Below, piece by piece: positions 11,838-23,784 of a DNA stretch of 64,000 bases (its first letter is position 1; every line of letters starts with the position of its first letter). The position numbers and the translations under genes are program-made. Where the stretch lies: the NCBI GenBank assembly GCA_025331565.1, contig JAFREQ010000024.1, positions 2,128,501-2,192,500 of the forward strand. Reading direction: 5' to 3'. The notes below the pieces were generated by a model. That model saw only the letters and a program-made list of their open reading frames with translations, was not told the DNA's origin and searched no databases. The DNA is from Holacanthus passer. Lineage: Eukaryota > Chordata > Actinopteri > Pomacanthidae.

Positions 11838-11930
11838 GATCAGCCACAGTGCAGATCGACTTTCACACCAGCCTGTTCTCTGCTTAGCACCAAAGCACCT
11901 TCACCTTCACTTCACACACACACCACACGA

Positions 11931-11931
<1 letters not shown>

Positions 11932-11961
<30 letters not shown>
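11932..11961. repeat. (CA)15 microsatellite
   Basis: A pure CA array with short eroded CA runs just upstream. Confidence 0.97.
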
Positions 11962-11963
<2 letters not shown>

Positions 11964-13056
11964 GGCCAGAATAAAGCTCCTGTAGAAAGATAGACGTTTC
12001 TCCTATTATAAATAATAAGCTAAATATTTTAGTATCATGAAGCAATAAATCAAAATATTCCCTATTTTCACAGTTTCAGTTTCAGAACAGTGAACAGGGA
12101 GGAGATCTGGGAGTTGGGAGCGTCGCTGTTTGCAGCTGGGATCGATTGAAAAATGAATCCTCATGAAGGTCAGATGGATTATTCAACTGTCAAACTGGCT
12201 TTCTCGTCTGTCCTGTGGCCTTTGTATGTTTCTTCACTTTGTGTTTTTCAGATAACAGAAACGCTCATCAGCTTCATGTTCAATGACCCGCACAGCTCAG
12301 GATGACATGTCCAACCTGCCTGTCCAAACCTACAGATATTTAACTTACAATAATAATGATGATGTGATTATAATTTGAGAAACTGGAACCAGCATATGTT
12401 TCACACTCTTGCATGATAAACGTCTTCAGTGATGAATGAAACTGTGACGTCACTGGACTCGATCGTTTCATCTCGACTCTCTCACAGACGCACGCTCGAA
12501 CACACGCATGACGCAGAAAGACAAAGGACAGGGTGTGTGCGACCCCTGACTGCGTCTCTATTCCTGCCCTGTAGCAGGGGTCAAAGTTCACAGTGGTCCT
12601 CATACTGCTTTTACAGGCAGTAAAAGACTGCAACTGAATACACAAGTCAAGGTGAAGGGAGGGGGCCAGGTGTGGGCGGCGAGGCACGACTTCCAGCTCC
12701 CGTTTAAAGACCACAGACGCTTGTCTGTCATCGGTCATGTCTGTTTTCTCTGTCGGGCCAAAACTGTTGATTCTAAAATTATGATCTTGACTGAGTTAAT
12801 ACTTGAATCATAAATAATTTTGAACATTTCATCTTGATCTAAAAAGCCCATGCAGCACGTTTTGCAAAGATGTTTGATCTGAAAATCTCACAGTAAAATC
12901 CAGCTATTCATTTATTCTGAAGATTTTTTAATCAGTTCAAAAGATGATGGGTGAACAGTTTGAAATATATTTAAACAATGAACCACTAAGTACCATTAAA
13001 GATATATAGCAGTATCAAGTATTGTGTGTTTTTTTAGTTTTGAGTGTAAAAGGAAG

Positions 13057-13058
<2 letters not shown>
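11962..13058. other. Unique non-coding sequence
   Basis: No array or transposon is recognised. A short AAT/ATG-rich patch lies at 12348-12374. The 132-residue minus-strand frame has no recognisable domain. Confidence 0.55.

Positions 13059-13087
<29 letters not shown>
13059..13087. repeat. (CA)14 microsatellite
   Basis: A pure CA array. Confidence 0.98.
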
Positions 13088-13093
<6 letters not shown>

Positions 13094-13218
13094 CTGTCTG
13101 AGCAGCAGCTGTCCTGGGAATCGATCTGTCACTCCTGGAGCGTGGCGAGGATGAGCTGCCTTTGTGTGTTTGTAAAAAGACCCAGTCATGTCTTAGTGTG
13201 TGTGGTTATGTGTGTGGT

Positions 13219-13240
13219 TGTGTGTGTGTGTGTGTGTGTG
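13219..13240. repeat. (TG)11 microsatellite
   Basis: A TG array preceded by eroded TGTGTGG runs from 13195. Confidence 0.95.
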
Positions 13241-13411
13241 AGTGCATGCCGGGTTAATGCGTGCTAATTTGTGAGAAGTGAAAGAGTGTGTGTGCATGGG
13301 CCTGTTTAGGTGTGTGCTTGTGTCCTCTCTGGCATTCGGCTCTTTGGAGGCCTGAAGATCTGAGCCGGCCGACAGACAACTGACAAAACCACATCTGTGT
13401 CAGCAAAAAAC

Positions 13412-13436
13412 TGTGTGTGTGTGTGTGTGTGTGTGT
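13412..13436. repeat. (TG)12 microsatellite
   Basis: A pure TG array. Confidence 0.97.
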
Positions 13437-14173
13437 TGTCTCCCTATCCGATAATGTGTGAGTTTACACAAGTCACACAGGAAGCAGGAAGCAAAGACCG
13501 CCGGGCTGTTGGATGTTGCTGAGAGCACGACAGCATCTGTTTAATGACGTCAACATTATACGAAGAAAGTTGCAAGCTGATCGATCTAAGCCCCACCCCT
13601 TTCCCCTCAACGCTCCAATCAGAGAACACATACTGAACAACGACAGCTAACTCGCTCCAACTGAGCTGTGAGCAACTGTGGCACAGATCTGCTCACTGAC
13701 TCATGTTCTATCATTTTATTATCATATTGTTGTTCAGACCAAAGCGAGTGAATTGGTGACAAACACCTTATAGTTCCTATAACGTTGCACACTGGTGGTT
13801 CTATGCTTGAGGATCGTCTGGTATAAAATAGGCCGCAAAATTTTGTGTTTAATAAATGATGAACATTTTTTATTCCTTGAGAGAGAAAACATTCCTCTTC
13901 TTCTTGTTTGATGGCATCGAAGTCCAAACTCTGTTTTCTTACTCATCATGTTTTTGAGCTGTGACGCGTCTTCCTCTGTGCACGAGGTGACAGATACCGT
14001 ACTGTGTCTCTTTTTGTAAATGTCCTGTCGCGTCGGATTAAAGCCGTGACAAACATTTATGCAGACGGATGAAGTCGACTGTTACGTGTTCATTTGTCTT
14101 GTTTACATAACAGAGACAGAAAAAGAAAAAAAAAACTGATTATTCCTCCACCTGCACATACACAATACAGTCA

Positions 14174-14180
<7 letters not shown>
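13437..14180. other. Unique non-coding sequence
   Basis: No array or recognised element. Minus-strand frames of 61 to 102 residues here carry no recognisable motif. Confidence 0.55.

Positions 14181-14209
<29 letters not shown>
14181..14209. repeat. (TG)14 microsatellite
   Basis: A pure TG array forming an inverted pair with the CA array at 14324-14359. Confidence 0.98.
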
Positions 14210-14213
<4 letters not shown>

Positions 14214-14322
14214 CCATCATGTTGTGTTTTGCACACACACATATTACCTGGTGAGAGATAGTGTTTAGCAGCTGGGATGATATGTGTGTCATCTGTATTG
14301 GAGCTGTCATTTACACACAAGG

Positions 14323-14323
<1 letters not shown>

Positions 14324-14359
<36 letters not shown>
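14324..14359. repeat. (CA)18 microsatellite
   Basis: A pure CA array. Confidence 0.98.
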
Positions 14360-14361
<2 letters not shown>

Positions 14362-14428
14362 ACCTGCTGTTGAACTGACAACCTGTAGCATGTAAACGGA
14401 TGACAGATTACACTGGCTGACCAGATGA

Positions 14429-14445
14429 GTGTGTGTGTGTGTGTG
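14429..14445. repeat. Short (GT)8 microsatellite
   Basis: A short GT array. Confidence 0.9.
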
Positions 14446-14501
14446 ATTTACTGGTGGGGCTCAGCTGAGTCCATGAAGTGATCAGAGCCCCAATCAGACC
14501 C

Positions 14502-14540
14502 CACACACACACGCACACACACGCACACACACACACACAC
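14502..14540. repeat. (CA)n microsatellite with GC steps
   Basis: A CA array with two CACGCA interruptions. Confidence 0.96.
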
Positions 14541-14622
14541 GCCTTCCCTCAATCTCAGACAACAACACACCCTGATTAGTCTCATCCGACAGTCGCTAAT
14601 GAAGTCTAATTAATGAGGACAA

Positions 14623-14648
14623 TGTGTGTGTGTGTGTGTGTGTGTGTG
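14623..14648. repeat. (TG)13 microsatellite
   Basis: A pure TG array, directly followed by the CT-rich tract. Confidence 0.98.
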
Positions 14649-14667
14649 CTGTATTTAGCGGCCAGCT

Positions 14668-14945
14668 GCCCCTCCCCCCTCCATCACCCCCTTGGGAAAT
14701 CTTCCCCTCTTCTCTCTCTCTCTCTCTCTCTCTGCTGTCTTTATTCCTCGCTCGCTCACAGCTCTCACCCTCGAACCCCCTTTTCATCCCGGACTTTCTC
14801 TCTCACTCTCCGTCTCTTTTTTATTCGTTCTCTCCCCTGCATCCCTCTCTCATCCTCCTCTTTGTCCTTCTCTCCTCATGTTTCACTTTCCTCTCCTATC
14901 TCAGATCTTCTCCTCTGTTGCTTTTCTTTTCGTTCATGTTTTCTT
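14668..14945. repeat. CT-rich (polypyrimidine) tract
   Basis: A tract of nearly 280 bases dominated by C and T, with a pure (CT)n core at 14711-14733. Open frames in all three plus-strand frames (Ser/Leu/Phe-rich, up to 152 residues) result from this composition and are not genes. Confidence 0.85.
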
Positions 14946-15434
14946 TCTTCATGATTTTAAATCCATTTCATTGCAGAGCCACAGTTCAGCTGAAATTCAG
15001 CTCATCTCTCCACCTTGATTTGCATCAGCGAGTTGTTTTGGATGAACGTCCGTTTCTGTTTCGATGCAGGAACGCGTCTTAATTCCTAATCTGCTGTTCA
15101 GAGCCGACACATCGTCCAGCCTGTCTCTGTATTTACTCAGTAGTTGTGTAAATCCTCCTTCTAGCTACTGCAGAAGTAACTGAAGTCACAAAGAACAAGA
15201 CAGACTGGGATCAGAATCAGTTGTTGCTAGAATGAAGTTTCTGCAGATATAATTTCCCAACTGAAGAAACTGGATTCAGTCTGAAGTAAACTGGACGTGA
15301 CTTTTCAATTAGGGAACAGAAGGTCACTGGAAGCTGAGAGAGCAGAAAAAGATAAAGAAAACAGGAGTGATGTGAAGAGAAACTGAAAGGAAAGAGGGAG
15401 GGAGGAGGAAGGAAGAGATGAAGATACACAGGAG

Positions 15435-15436
<2 letters not shown>
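14946..15436. other. Unique sequence ending in a purine-rich patch
   Basis: Bases 15338-15430 are purine-rich on the plus strand (AGAAAAAGATAAAGAAAAC and GGGAGGGAGGAGGAAGG). No gene is recognised. Confidence 0.6.

Positions 15437-15469
<33 letters not shown>
15437..15469. repeat. (GT)16 microsatellite
   Basis: A pure GT array. Confidence 0.98.
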
Positions 15470-15470
<1 letters not shown>

Positions 15471-15484
15471 TTGCTGCTGGTTAA

Positions 15485-15598
15485 CCTTGGTGGGTTTCAT
15501 TAGTGGCTCAAGGCCAGCAGGTGGAGGATGAATTAGGAGGCCGGGGGCCACAAATTCATCCTGGACAAGGCCTTCTCTGATTAAACCCACTGGACACA
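15485..15598. other. Compact island with a CTCF-like word
   Basis: A 14-base match to the CTCF core consensus CCASYAGRKGGCRS lies at 15514-15527 (one mismatch). AT-rich homeodomain-like words follow (ATGAATTAGG, CACAAATTCATCC). It looks like a conserved element but conservation cannot be tested here. Confidence 0.25.
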
Positions 15599-15743
15599 CA
15601 CACATGGACACACAAACATTTACACAGGGACAAAAACGGACAAAAGCAGTCGCACAAAAATGAACATATGTGCAGATTTCAAAATGCACAGAAACATTAT
15701 GCACACAAACACACAGCGATTTTCACCAGCATGGACCTTCTTA

Positions 15744-15744
<1 letters not shown>

Positions 15745-15786
<42 letters not shown>
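15745..15786. repeat. (AC)21 microsatellite
   Basis: A pure AC array. Confidence 0.98.
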
Positions 15787-15788
<2 letters not shown>

Positions 15789-15884
15789 ACACGAGGTCTA
15801 ATCTTCATCATCTAAATACTCCAAACCCTCAGTACCTCACAATCTGTCACATATGGGCCCCTCAGACCACACGTGTCCCTCAGC

Positions 15885-15886
<2 letters not shown>

Positions 15887-15936
<50 letters not shown>
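15887..15936. repeat. Compound (GT)n(GA)n microsatellite
   Basis: GT units to about 15921 change directly into GA units. Confidence 0.98.
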
Positions 15937-16828
15937 TAGTTCACCTTCATCCATAGTGACGGTGTCAGAAAGCCCAAAAGCTAATGAAGCTAATACCATT
16001 TACTAATTTACCAATAACAGCACAGCGATCGAGAGTTGTAGCGGCTTCATGTTTCTCTCTCTGCTGGAGGACGATTTAAAGTCAGGACGGGTTCGTTGGG
16101 TTCGTTGGGTTCGTTGATCCCAGGTTTCTCCACCTGCGCACTGAGACGCCCACATGACGAGGGATCATCCCCTGTCACCGTTTCTGACCTCACACGTTGG
16201 AGGATTCATTCTTCAAAATCTTCCTTTGTGTTTAAATTTGTTAATTGCTCTTTTACTTGACATTTTTTGTATTTGTTGTAAAAAAAAAAAACATGTTGGA
16301 GAAGATATAAGCTTATTAGGTGTGAAAAAGTTGGTGACACTGTTTTGAAGTTGCTGCTCGATTGATGGAATTCAGTGGAATGTGCTGATTTTATTGCTTA
16401 CAAACTGAAAATTTGAACTATTAGAACCACATCAATCAATTTTATGTTTCCATTTGATGTATCGTGCTGTTTTGCCTCCTTTTTAAAGTTTTATGATTTA
16501 TGACAAAATGCATCATGTGGCTTTTTTATGTCACAAAATATACAAATTTTAGTCCTTGATCATTGAGTCATCGACCCTGTGTGAGACATTGCATAACTCT
16601 GAAAGGTGTGCAGCTCATAAAACCTGCCGAAGGTCGTCATGTACGGTCGTCTTCACCCCCCACCTGCCCGGTGTAATCTGACTGAGTGAGGGTCAGCGGG
16701 TTCTTGGGACAGTTTGCCGGGTCACTGAGGTCGCTCTTCTCAACCTTTAGGGTGATATTAACCTGCTAATACTCAACCCAGAGCCTAAACCCTCCAAGGT
16801 CAGGACGACTATCTGCATCTTTACATGG
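15937..16828. other. Non-coding sequence with a 9-bp minisatellite
   Basis: Three perfect copies of GGGTTCGTT occupy 16089-16115. An A12 run lies at 16280-16291. Bases 16625-16800 are CpG-richer and repeat-free. No gene is recognised. Confidence 0.6.
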
Positions 16829-16855
16829 ACACACACACACACACGCACACACACA
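16829..16855. repeat. (AC)n microsatellite with a GC step
   Basis: An AC array interrupted by one CGC. Confidence 0.95.
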
Positions 16856-18257
16856 GATAGACAAACTATGTATTTGTGCACACACATCAACCAATAGGCT
16901 TGTGGAGGCCCCCAAAGTATTTGGTTCCTGGAAATCTCCCCCGTTAAGCAGATAATGGTCGGTGGTCTGATCCACGCTGGGTTGAGGTGGAGGTGAACCG
17001 GCCGGCCTTTCTCCTCAGCGCAGGGTTAACCCCTTCCTAATTTCTCAGCTTCTGTTATGTAAGAATAGTGTTAACATGTGAGAGCTTTTCAAATGAAATC
17101 ATGAGGGTCAAGAAGAGTTTTTCCTCTGAAGACGACGTAAAAACAATCATCAACAATCACAAACGATGAGGAAACGTTTGAGGGTTCCAGTGAAGGACGT
17201 GTCTCCGATTTTGTTTATTTCCAGTTAAATGAGCTCACAAGTACGAAAAAACTGCAGTTTTCTTTTTTCTCTTGTGATTTATTGTGTTAAATTCTGTACA
17301 ATGATACAAGTTTTTCTTTTTCTTTTTCAGTATTATTTTGTCAATTTCTTTTCCTTGCAAATTAATTTCAGGCTCTCGTTAACATTTTGCATCAAAAAGA
17401 CGTCAACAAAGAAAAACAAAACAGAAACAAAGATGATGATAAATGTTTTTTAGGTTTAACTCTGCATGAATACATATGTTAAATCTGAACTCACTGCAGA
17501 TTAGAGCAGTTGTTTGAGTTTTGAGAATGTTTGCATGATGTTAGTTGAAGCAGTGAGTTCACGTCTTCAGCTACTTTCAAAGTTCTTTAAAGTCTAAGTG
17601 ATCAATTAGATGAAATTCACAGAACTTTCTGAGAGTTTCTTGGTGAAATACAAACCAGGATTTGAGGCGTGGGTAATATCTCTGAACCACTTTACCTTTA
17701 ATCCCGTCCTCATGTGGATTCATAGCCTCTTTGTTGTTGGATGTTGAATTAAAGAACATCAAACGAGGAAAAAAGTGCATCAATCTCACACACTTTCCCT
17801 CTGTGTCTCTTTTTATTAGTGTCTTGTCTTTTACCATCTCTCCTTTTTCCAAACACGCACGCCAAGTGAAACACACACTGCACAGGTTGGGTGCGTTTGA
17901 TTTATCCTGCTGAGTTTCCTCCATGGCTCATTTCCATAAATCACATGTCAGTGTGTTTGTAGCCAGAGGGACGTTAACAAGAGGCCGCAGTCCAAACACA
18001 GAGCGCATAAAAACCCTGAAAACACTCCCGACGCGCAGCGCCGGCCGGCTCTACGGCCACATCCATCAACGCAGGGAGGAGGTCGGAAAATTTCATGTGG
18101 AGACGGCGAGGAAATGTTTTGTCATCTGAAGAGTGCTGATGAAAGAAAGCGTGTGTGTGTTTGAAGTGTGTTTGTGTCCTCCACTTTCTCAAGTCGGACC
18201 ACATGCTGCGCTGAGAGAAGGCCAGAGATTTCAGTGTGTGTTTGCTTACCGTGTAGT

Positions 18258-18260
<3 letters not shown>
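16856..18260. other. Mainly unique non-coding sequence
   Basis: Bases 16895-17040 (GGTTCCTGGAAATCTCCC, CCGGCCGGCC) and 17955-18065 (GCGCAGCGCCGGCCGGCTC) are repeat-free and CpG-richer, and are plausible regulatory islands. Bases 17255-17450 are AT-rich. The 115-residue minus-strand frame at 17577-17924 has no recognised motif. Confidence 0.5.

Positions 18261-18308
<48 letters not shown>
18261..18308. repeat. (CA)24 microsatellite
   Basis: A pure CA array. Confidence 0.98.
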
Positions 18309-18309
<1 letters not shown>

Positions 18310-18443
18310 GTCCTCTGGGGTAAAAGTTCACATACACTCAGGGTGAGGGTTCGGGCGGCGGTCGTCGTTTCCATGGAAACAGCCACTTAGGCGCTCCTTC
18401 CTGTGTTGTCGTCCTGAAGGCGGAGTGGCTGTTTGTGTGTGAG

Positions 18444-18446
<3 letters not shown>

Positions 18447-18479
<33 letters not shown>
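18447..18479. repeat. (GT)16 microsatellite
   Basis: A pure GT array, preceded by GAGAGA and followed by GAGTGAGTGTG. Confidence 0.98.
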
Positions 18480-18481
<2 letters not shown>

Positions 18482-19632
18482 TGAGTGTGTTTCCCACGGT
18501 GCTGCGATTGAATCAGCCTCAGATACTATCTACTGTCCTCCCATCCCCCCCCCTGTTTACCAAGCACTTCCTCTCTGGCCTCAGGGGTCAGAGGTCACCC
18601 TGTAAACTGGGACTGGAGTCTGGCCTTGAGTTTGGCCTGGACTGGTTTTATATGAAAAGTCCAGTCGCTGCTTTTGAAAGTTCTCAAACAAAGATCTGAC
18701 GACGGTTCTGCTTCAATCCTGCTGTAAATCAACTAACTGAAAGCTTTAACTGGAGCCATTTAGCTTTTTACCTCTTTGGCTTCAGGCCCCTTGAAAGAAA
18801 GTAGTGTCAAATCTCAAAGCATCAGATTTATCCGAGGTTGGGCAGCCAACACTGAAAGTTGTATAGTCTGTAAAAATCTGTTCTACTTTGTGATTCTCTT
18901 AATATATTTGAACCCTTTTGAAACCTATTACTTATTTTTTACTTCCTTTATTTACAGACTAGTCACTTCATGTTTTATGCTGTTATAAGTCGGACGACTC
19001 TGGAATTTAGGAAGTTTACAATATTCACAGTTGTTTGAATTTTCTGCCTTCATGTCCATAGTTTCATCGTCATTGGTGTTGCTGTACACAGACGGACGTT
19101 CTCATTATTTACGTAAATCATCTCATTCATATCAATGAGCACAGCAGAAAACAGCAGAAACGCCTGTTTGTGTGACGCAGCTCAGTTCGAGCAGCACAAA
19201 CTCCACAGTGTGACAGATATTCATGCTGCTGCACTTGGTCGTAAATATGAGACAAAAGATTTTGAGAGAGTTTCAGAGACAAGTTCAAATCCTGTTTACT
19301 TCCTCACACATGTTCAATCTTTGCACAAATTTGCTGCAAATTGCCAGATTGTTGTTTTGAGAAAGTTGCCAGATGCAGCAAAAAGTGTTTGAGATGCTGT
19401 TCGATGATCTGAAGCTTCTTCCTTCAGCACGACACTTTGCCTTTTTACATCTAGCTCTTAAGTTCATCAGAAGACTCCTTCACTGGCGTATAAACAGGTA
19501 AATACTGTAAATAACATAAAGTGTCTTTCGAGAATTGATCACACACAATCACAAGCGCTGTTCCCCCCAGGAGCTGTTCTCTGTCCCTGAGCAGCGTCAA
19601 CATCTCGACTTATTAACTGCCTCTGTGACAGA
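18480..19632. other. Unique non-coding sequence
   Basis: No gene, transposon or array is recognised. A C9 run lies at about 18545-18553. Confidence 0.55.
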
Positions 19633-19671
19633 TGTGTGTGTGTGTGTGTGTGTGTGCGTGTGTGTGTGTGT
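19633..19671. repeat. (TG)n microsatellite with a CG step
   Basis: A TG array of 39 bases with one CG step. Confidence 0.97.
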
Positions 19672-19699
19672 TGATTGTAATCCACGTTGCTCCGATTAG

Positions 19700-19860
19700 C
19701 GTGAGAGAGAGGAAGAGATGGAAAAGAAAGAAAAAGAGGAGGGATGAAGGACGGCAGGAGGAGAAAAAATGACCGAAAGTGAAAAAGAGAGAGCGAGATG
19801 AAAAAGGGCAGGTGGCAGAGAGGGGGAGAAATAGGAAAAAGAAATGGTGGAGAAGGAGTT
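19700..19860. repeat. Purine-rich tract
   Basis: A GA/GAAA-rich tract on the plus strand without a strict unit. Ser/Phe/Leu-rich minus-strand frames across it follow from composition. Confidence 0.7.
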
Positions 19861-20045
19861 TGCATGATACACTGATTGTGATTATTTGGCTGAACTGGAT
19901 TGTGTTTTTCCTCAGAAGCAGGATTTCACTTAATAAAGTTTCCGGTGAACATCTGGGCATTGTTTTAAGATACGGATAAGTTCAATCATAAGTTTAGAAG
20001 AACATAAAGACACGACACATCATTGACTGTTTATATGAAATCAAA

Positions 20046-20202
20046 CATGAAAAAGAAAGAAGAAAGTGATGGAGGACTGAAAAAAGAAAGCACATAAAAG
20101 AGAAGAAAAGAAAAAAGAGATGGCAATAAAGATACAGAAACAGAAAGAAAAAGAGGAAGCGATAAAACAGAAAGTGATGAGGAGATAAAAAGAGGGAGAG
20201 TT
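20046..20202. repeat. A/G-rich tract
   Basis: A second purine-rich block (AAGAAAGAAGAAAG, AGAAAAGAAAAAAGAG). Between the two blocks and after this one, to 21028, I see only unique AT-rich sequence. Confidence 0.7.
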
Positions 20203-21025
20203 GCTCCTCTGTAAATACCAGACGTCTTTATAAACTGTCCGCTTTATATAAACTCTGTTCTCACAGCGTCTCAAAGAGGAAATAGCATAAAAACGACATC
20301 ATGTTTAAGACAAAAACAAGATGCAGCAAGACGAGCAAACGGACATTCAACTTTCTACTTTCTACTGTTCAGTTAGTGTGAAAAAGACTGACGCGACTTC
20401 AGAGGAATTTCAAGGAGAACAGATCAGGATTCAAGTGCTTTAACCCTTTAAAACTGTTTAAATACCAGCGCGATGAAGAGGATGTTGAGCAATACTGAGG
20501 AAAATGTCAGAGTTTGAGAGAAGGGAAAAAAAACAGTCCTACATTTTCAAAGATCACGTGTCAGCGGAGAGGAAAACAGTTTGTTCTGTTTTTCCTGCTT
20601 CTACTCAAGTTGTGTTTAAGAAAGATTTTTTTGAAAACAGTGACTTCACAGATACAACATCGAGAGAAAAGGAGATAAACAGGGCGATGAAACATGAATG
20701 ATGAAATAATCATCATAATAAATATAATAAGACAATTTGTTTGCTGTGATTTATATCAGTGTAATAATAAGTGTTTTAGGGGAAATCTGTTAAATGTCTA
20801 TGGGACAGAAACAAGATAATAATCACTCATGTTTTGAAAAATAAATAGCAGGTAAATAAATAGTTTGTAATTGATGTGGAGGAAGTGGAGACTCTCCGGC
20901 AGCAGCTTCTGAAAACCACTGGTTTACTGTAAAGTCTGAGTCGTTCTCGCCGTTCACTTCTCCGTCTGCTCTCTGATTAAAGAGCCAGGGGATGAGTAGG
21001 TGAACCACACCTGCCGTAAAATACC

Positions 21026-21340
<315 letters not shown>

Positions 21341-21594
21341 AGGCCTTGACCTGCCGTCTTTACTCTCTCGCTCGTTTGCCCTCAGCCGCCTCACTTTCTC
21401 GCAGGATTTTGGGATTTTTATGTTCATGTCACGCCTCCGAAACACTTGTGAAACCTCCTCGTTCAGGAAGGGAGGAGCCGACAGGTGAGAGGCGAGAGAA
21501 GAGGACGGCGAGAAAAGGAATCAAATATGTGACTGTTGAACATGTCGTTCCAAAAACGTGTCCTTTAATCTGCCGTCACTCGTCCGGTTTCTCA

Positions 21595-21785
21595 AGCAGA
21601 TGCTGAACCTGCTGCAGAGCTTTCAGAGCATCAGTGAGGGTCAGCGCTGGTGTTGGGGTTCAGGTCTGGCCAGTCAGGTCCACACCAAACTCAGGCCTGA
21701 CTTTGTGAACGGGAACAGGAGACGGTCTTTAGCAAACTGTTGGAATAAAGCTTGAATAACATTGTGCTCTGAAAATACATGAGTT
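21595..21785 (-). pseudogene. Tc1/mariner transposase relic, rearranged
   Basis: On the minus strand, pieces of the C-terminal half of a Tc1-type DDE transposase can be read: CCCGTTCACAAAGT (as PVHKV), then TGGCCAGACCTGAACCCC (as WPDLNP), then CTGATGCTCTGAAAGCTCTG (as TDALKAL). On the plus strand the block GTCTTTAGCAAACTGTTGG is also typical of this family. The pieces are in different frames with internal deletions. The family's catalytic glutamate segment after DLNP is gone. It is an inactive fossil, shorter and more rearranged than the copy at 45.7 kb. Confidence 0.65.
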
Positions 21786-22534
21786 TCAAACCCAGTGTTG
21801 TTAGAAAGAGCAGGGATAAAGAGGAAGAAGAAGGAGACAGTCAAGAGACAGAAAACCAGAATGATAACAAAGAGAGAGAGTGAGCTGGTCCAGGTGATAC
21901 TTACCTGGACATCAAGCCTGTAATTTGTGCCCTGACGACAGGCCCGCCGCCGGCGACATTTCCTCAGGGACGTCTCCTGCAGCAACCCGACGGAGCCACG
22001 AGGCCACGCCCCCTCTCGTCTCGCTCTTTGATCTCTGACGTCCCGGACCTTTTAAATTGACGGTGTGTTTGCAGCCCGGGAAAAACCCCCCATTTCCATG
22101 TGTGTGTCACCTGTGCAGGTAGATGACCACTCTGTGACTCAGACTCACAGGAGCATGAGTCAACAAACCTCCGCGTGTCGAAAGGGATGGTGGTTTTTTT
22201 TTTTTCTAAAATTAGTCACAGTGACAAAACAAAAGGGTTTGAATCCCTAAATGTCAGATTCCATATTTAGACGGATGAAATGAGACATGAAGAGACAAGT
22301 CTGAAATGTTATGGTGACCACGGATAAACATTAAAAGGGTGTGAATGCAATTTAAAAAGTGAAATTGATGTCGTTTTTTTGGCAGTTAAGAAAAGACCGG
22401 AGGCAAGTTATGTTATATGAAGATCGTTCTGGGCTCAGCAGGTATCAGGAGCAAAGATCTCTGATGATTTATGTGCACACATATATTCAAATCAGTGTAC
22501 AGTGCAGCTAAGAACAAATTCAAAGTGAAACTGT
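21786..22534. other. Unique non-coding sequence
   Basis: Bases 21930-22080 are GC-richer (CAGGCCCGCCGCCGGCGACA). A T13 run lies at 22193-22205. No gene is recognised. Confidence 0.55.
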
Positions 22535-22680
22535 ATTAAAGGGACAGTGAGATATTTAGGGAAAGTTGGAGTTGGATGAGAAGGTCCGACCTTCATATCT
22601 GCCTGTCACACATGAAGCTGGTGATTGGACACAGCAGCAAACAGCTCCTCTATAGTTCACTGTTCACATGTGTTCAAAAA
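22535..22680 (+). mobile_element. Candidate dispersed fish repeat
   Basis: The block TTAAAGGGACAGTGAGATAT, followed by GGATGAGAAGGTCCGACC, TTCATATCTGCCTGTC and ACATGAAGCTGG, follows the order of a short non-autonomous teleost repeat I recall, which also carries CAGCAAACAGCT-like sequence. The copy is diverged. Family and ends are uncertain. Confidence 0.35.
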
Positions 22681-23070
22681 TCAAACTTCAGAAGTGTCAT
22701 GTTGTGTTAGAGTTGTTGGTTATGTCCACTATTTCTTGACTGTAACAGACTTTTTTAGACATAGTTGTGATACAAATACACATATTTCCTGACTCTTCAG
22801 TTAAAGCCCGACGGCAGAAGAGTCTTGTCTCACTTTTCAAATGCAGGGAAACAAACTTTTTTTAGACCAAATTATTCTTCCCACTGTTTCTTCATGATCC
22901 TGTCTGTTGGATAGAAACAGAACTGAGTAGTTTAATGGCTAAAGAGATGTATAGGAAATGAAATGAAAATGAAAGGAACACCCGCTCATATTAGATCCAA
23001 GAATAAAAGGATTCAGTCGCTGCTGGAATTAAAGTTCACTTTATGTAGAAACGTGTGACAGAAGTTTCCC
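22681..23070. other. Unique AT-rich sequence
   Basis: I see nothing beyond AT-rich unique sequence here. Confidence 0.6.
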
Positions 23071-23122
23071 CTTCAACCCAGTTCAACCCAGTTCAACCCA
23101 GTTTAACCCAGTTCAACCCAGT
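23071..23122 (+). repeat. 10-bp minisatellite, five copies
   Basis: Five head-to-tail copies of GTTCAACCCA: three identical, the first with C for G at position 1, and the fourth with TT for TC. Confidence 0.97.
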
Positions 23123-23148
23123 AACAATCCAGGTCAGGTATTTAGGGA

Positions 23149-23150
<2 letters not shown>

Positions 23151-23194
<44 letters not shown>
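23151..23194. repeat. (GT)22 microsatellite
   Basis: A pure GT array. Confidence 0.98.
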
Positions 23195-23195
<1 letters not shown>

Positions 23196-23740
23196 GGCCC
23201 GGTGTCCCCTCTTTCCCCTCCAGGGGCCGAGACCAATCTGTCGCCCCCTCCGTCCATCAGTGCCAACTGAGAGAGAGAGAGAATAGAAAGTAGGAAACAC
23301 TTCTCTGTGTTATGAAGCTATAAGAAACAAATCTGTGTGAAGCGGGAGATGAAGACAGAGGAAGAAGACGAGGAGAAGCACACTACTGAACTTTGTCTCC
23401 TCCTCCTCCTCCTCATGTGAAGACAGATGCTCATCTTCAACACAAAGGTTAATTATGATGGAAATTTCTCTACTTTAGATAAAACTTTATTTAAATCCGG
23501 TGCAAATTGTATGTGTTTAACATTTCAGTCTGCCTTCATTAAAGAGGATGACGTGATCTGTCCATCACAGGTCCCGTCCTGTCTCACACCCTCCGTCCTG
23601 TCTCCCTCTCTCTCGTCTGTCCTGTCGCTCTCATCGTAAAATACAAAATAAAGGAGAGAAACTTCTTTTAACAAAACAGAAGCTGGAATGTGAGACATGC
23701 AGACCGACAGGCAGAAGGGCGACACCTCCTACAGTCCTCT
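23195..23740. other. Unique non-coding sequence with short GA and CTC runs
   Basis: Short GA run at 23270-23282 and CTC triplets at 23398-23414. Bases 23560-23640 are CT-rich. No gene is recognised. Confidence 0.55.
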
Positions 23741-23784
23741 GTGCCTTGGAGGGAGAATTCACACACACACACACTTCGGGGTCC

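Noticed and set aside
14613..15082. 152-codon plus-strand frame
   Set aside because: It arises from a stop-poor CT-rich tract, with all three frames open in turn; no domain is visible.
15253..15300. CTGAAGA with a nearby stem (ACTG/CAGT), hammerhead-like
   Set aside because: No GAAA follows the stem and no NUH site is in place; chance similarity.
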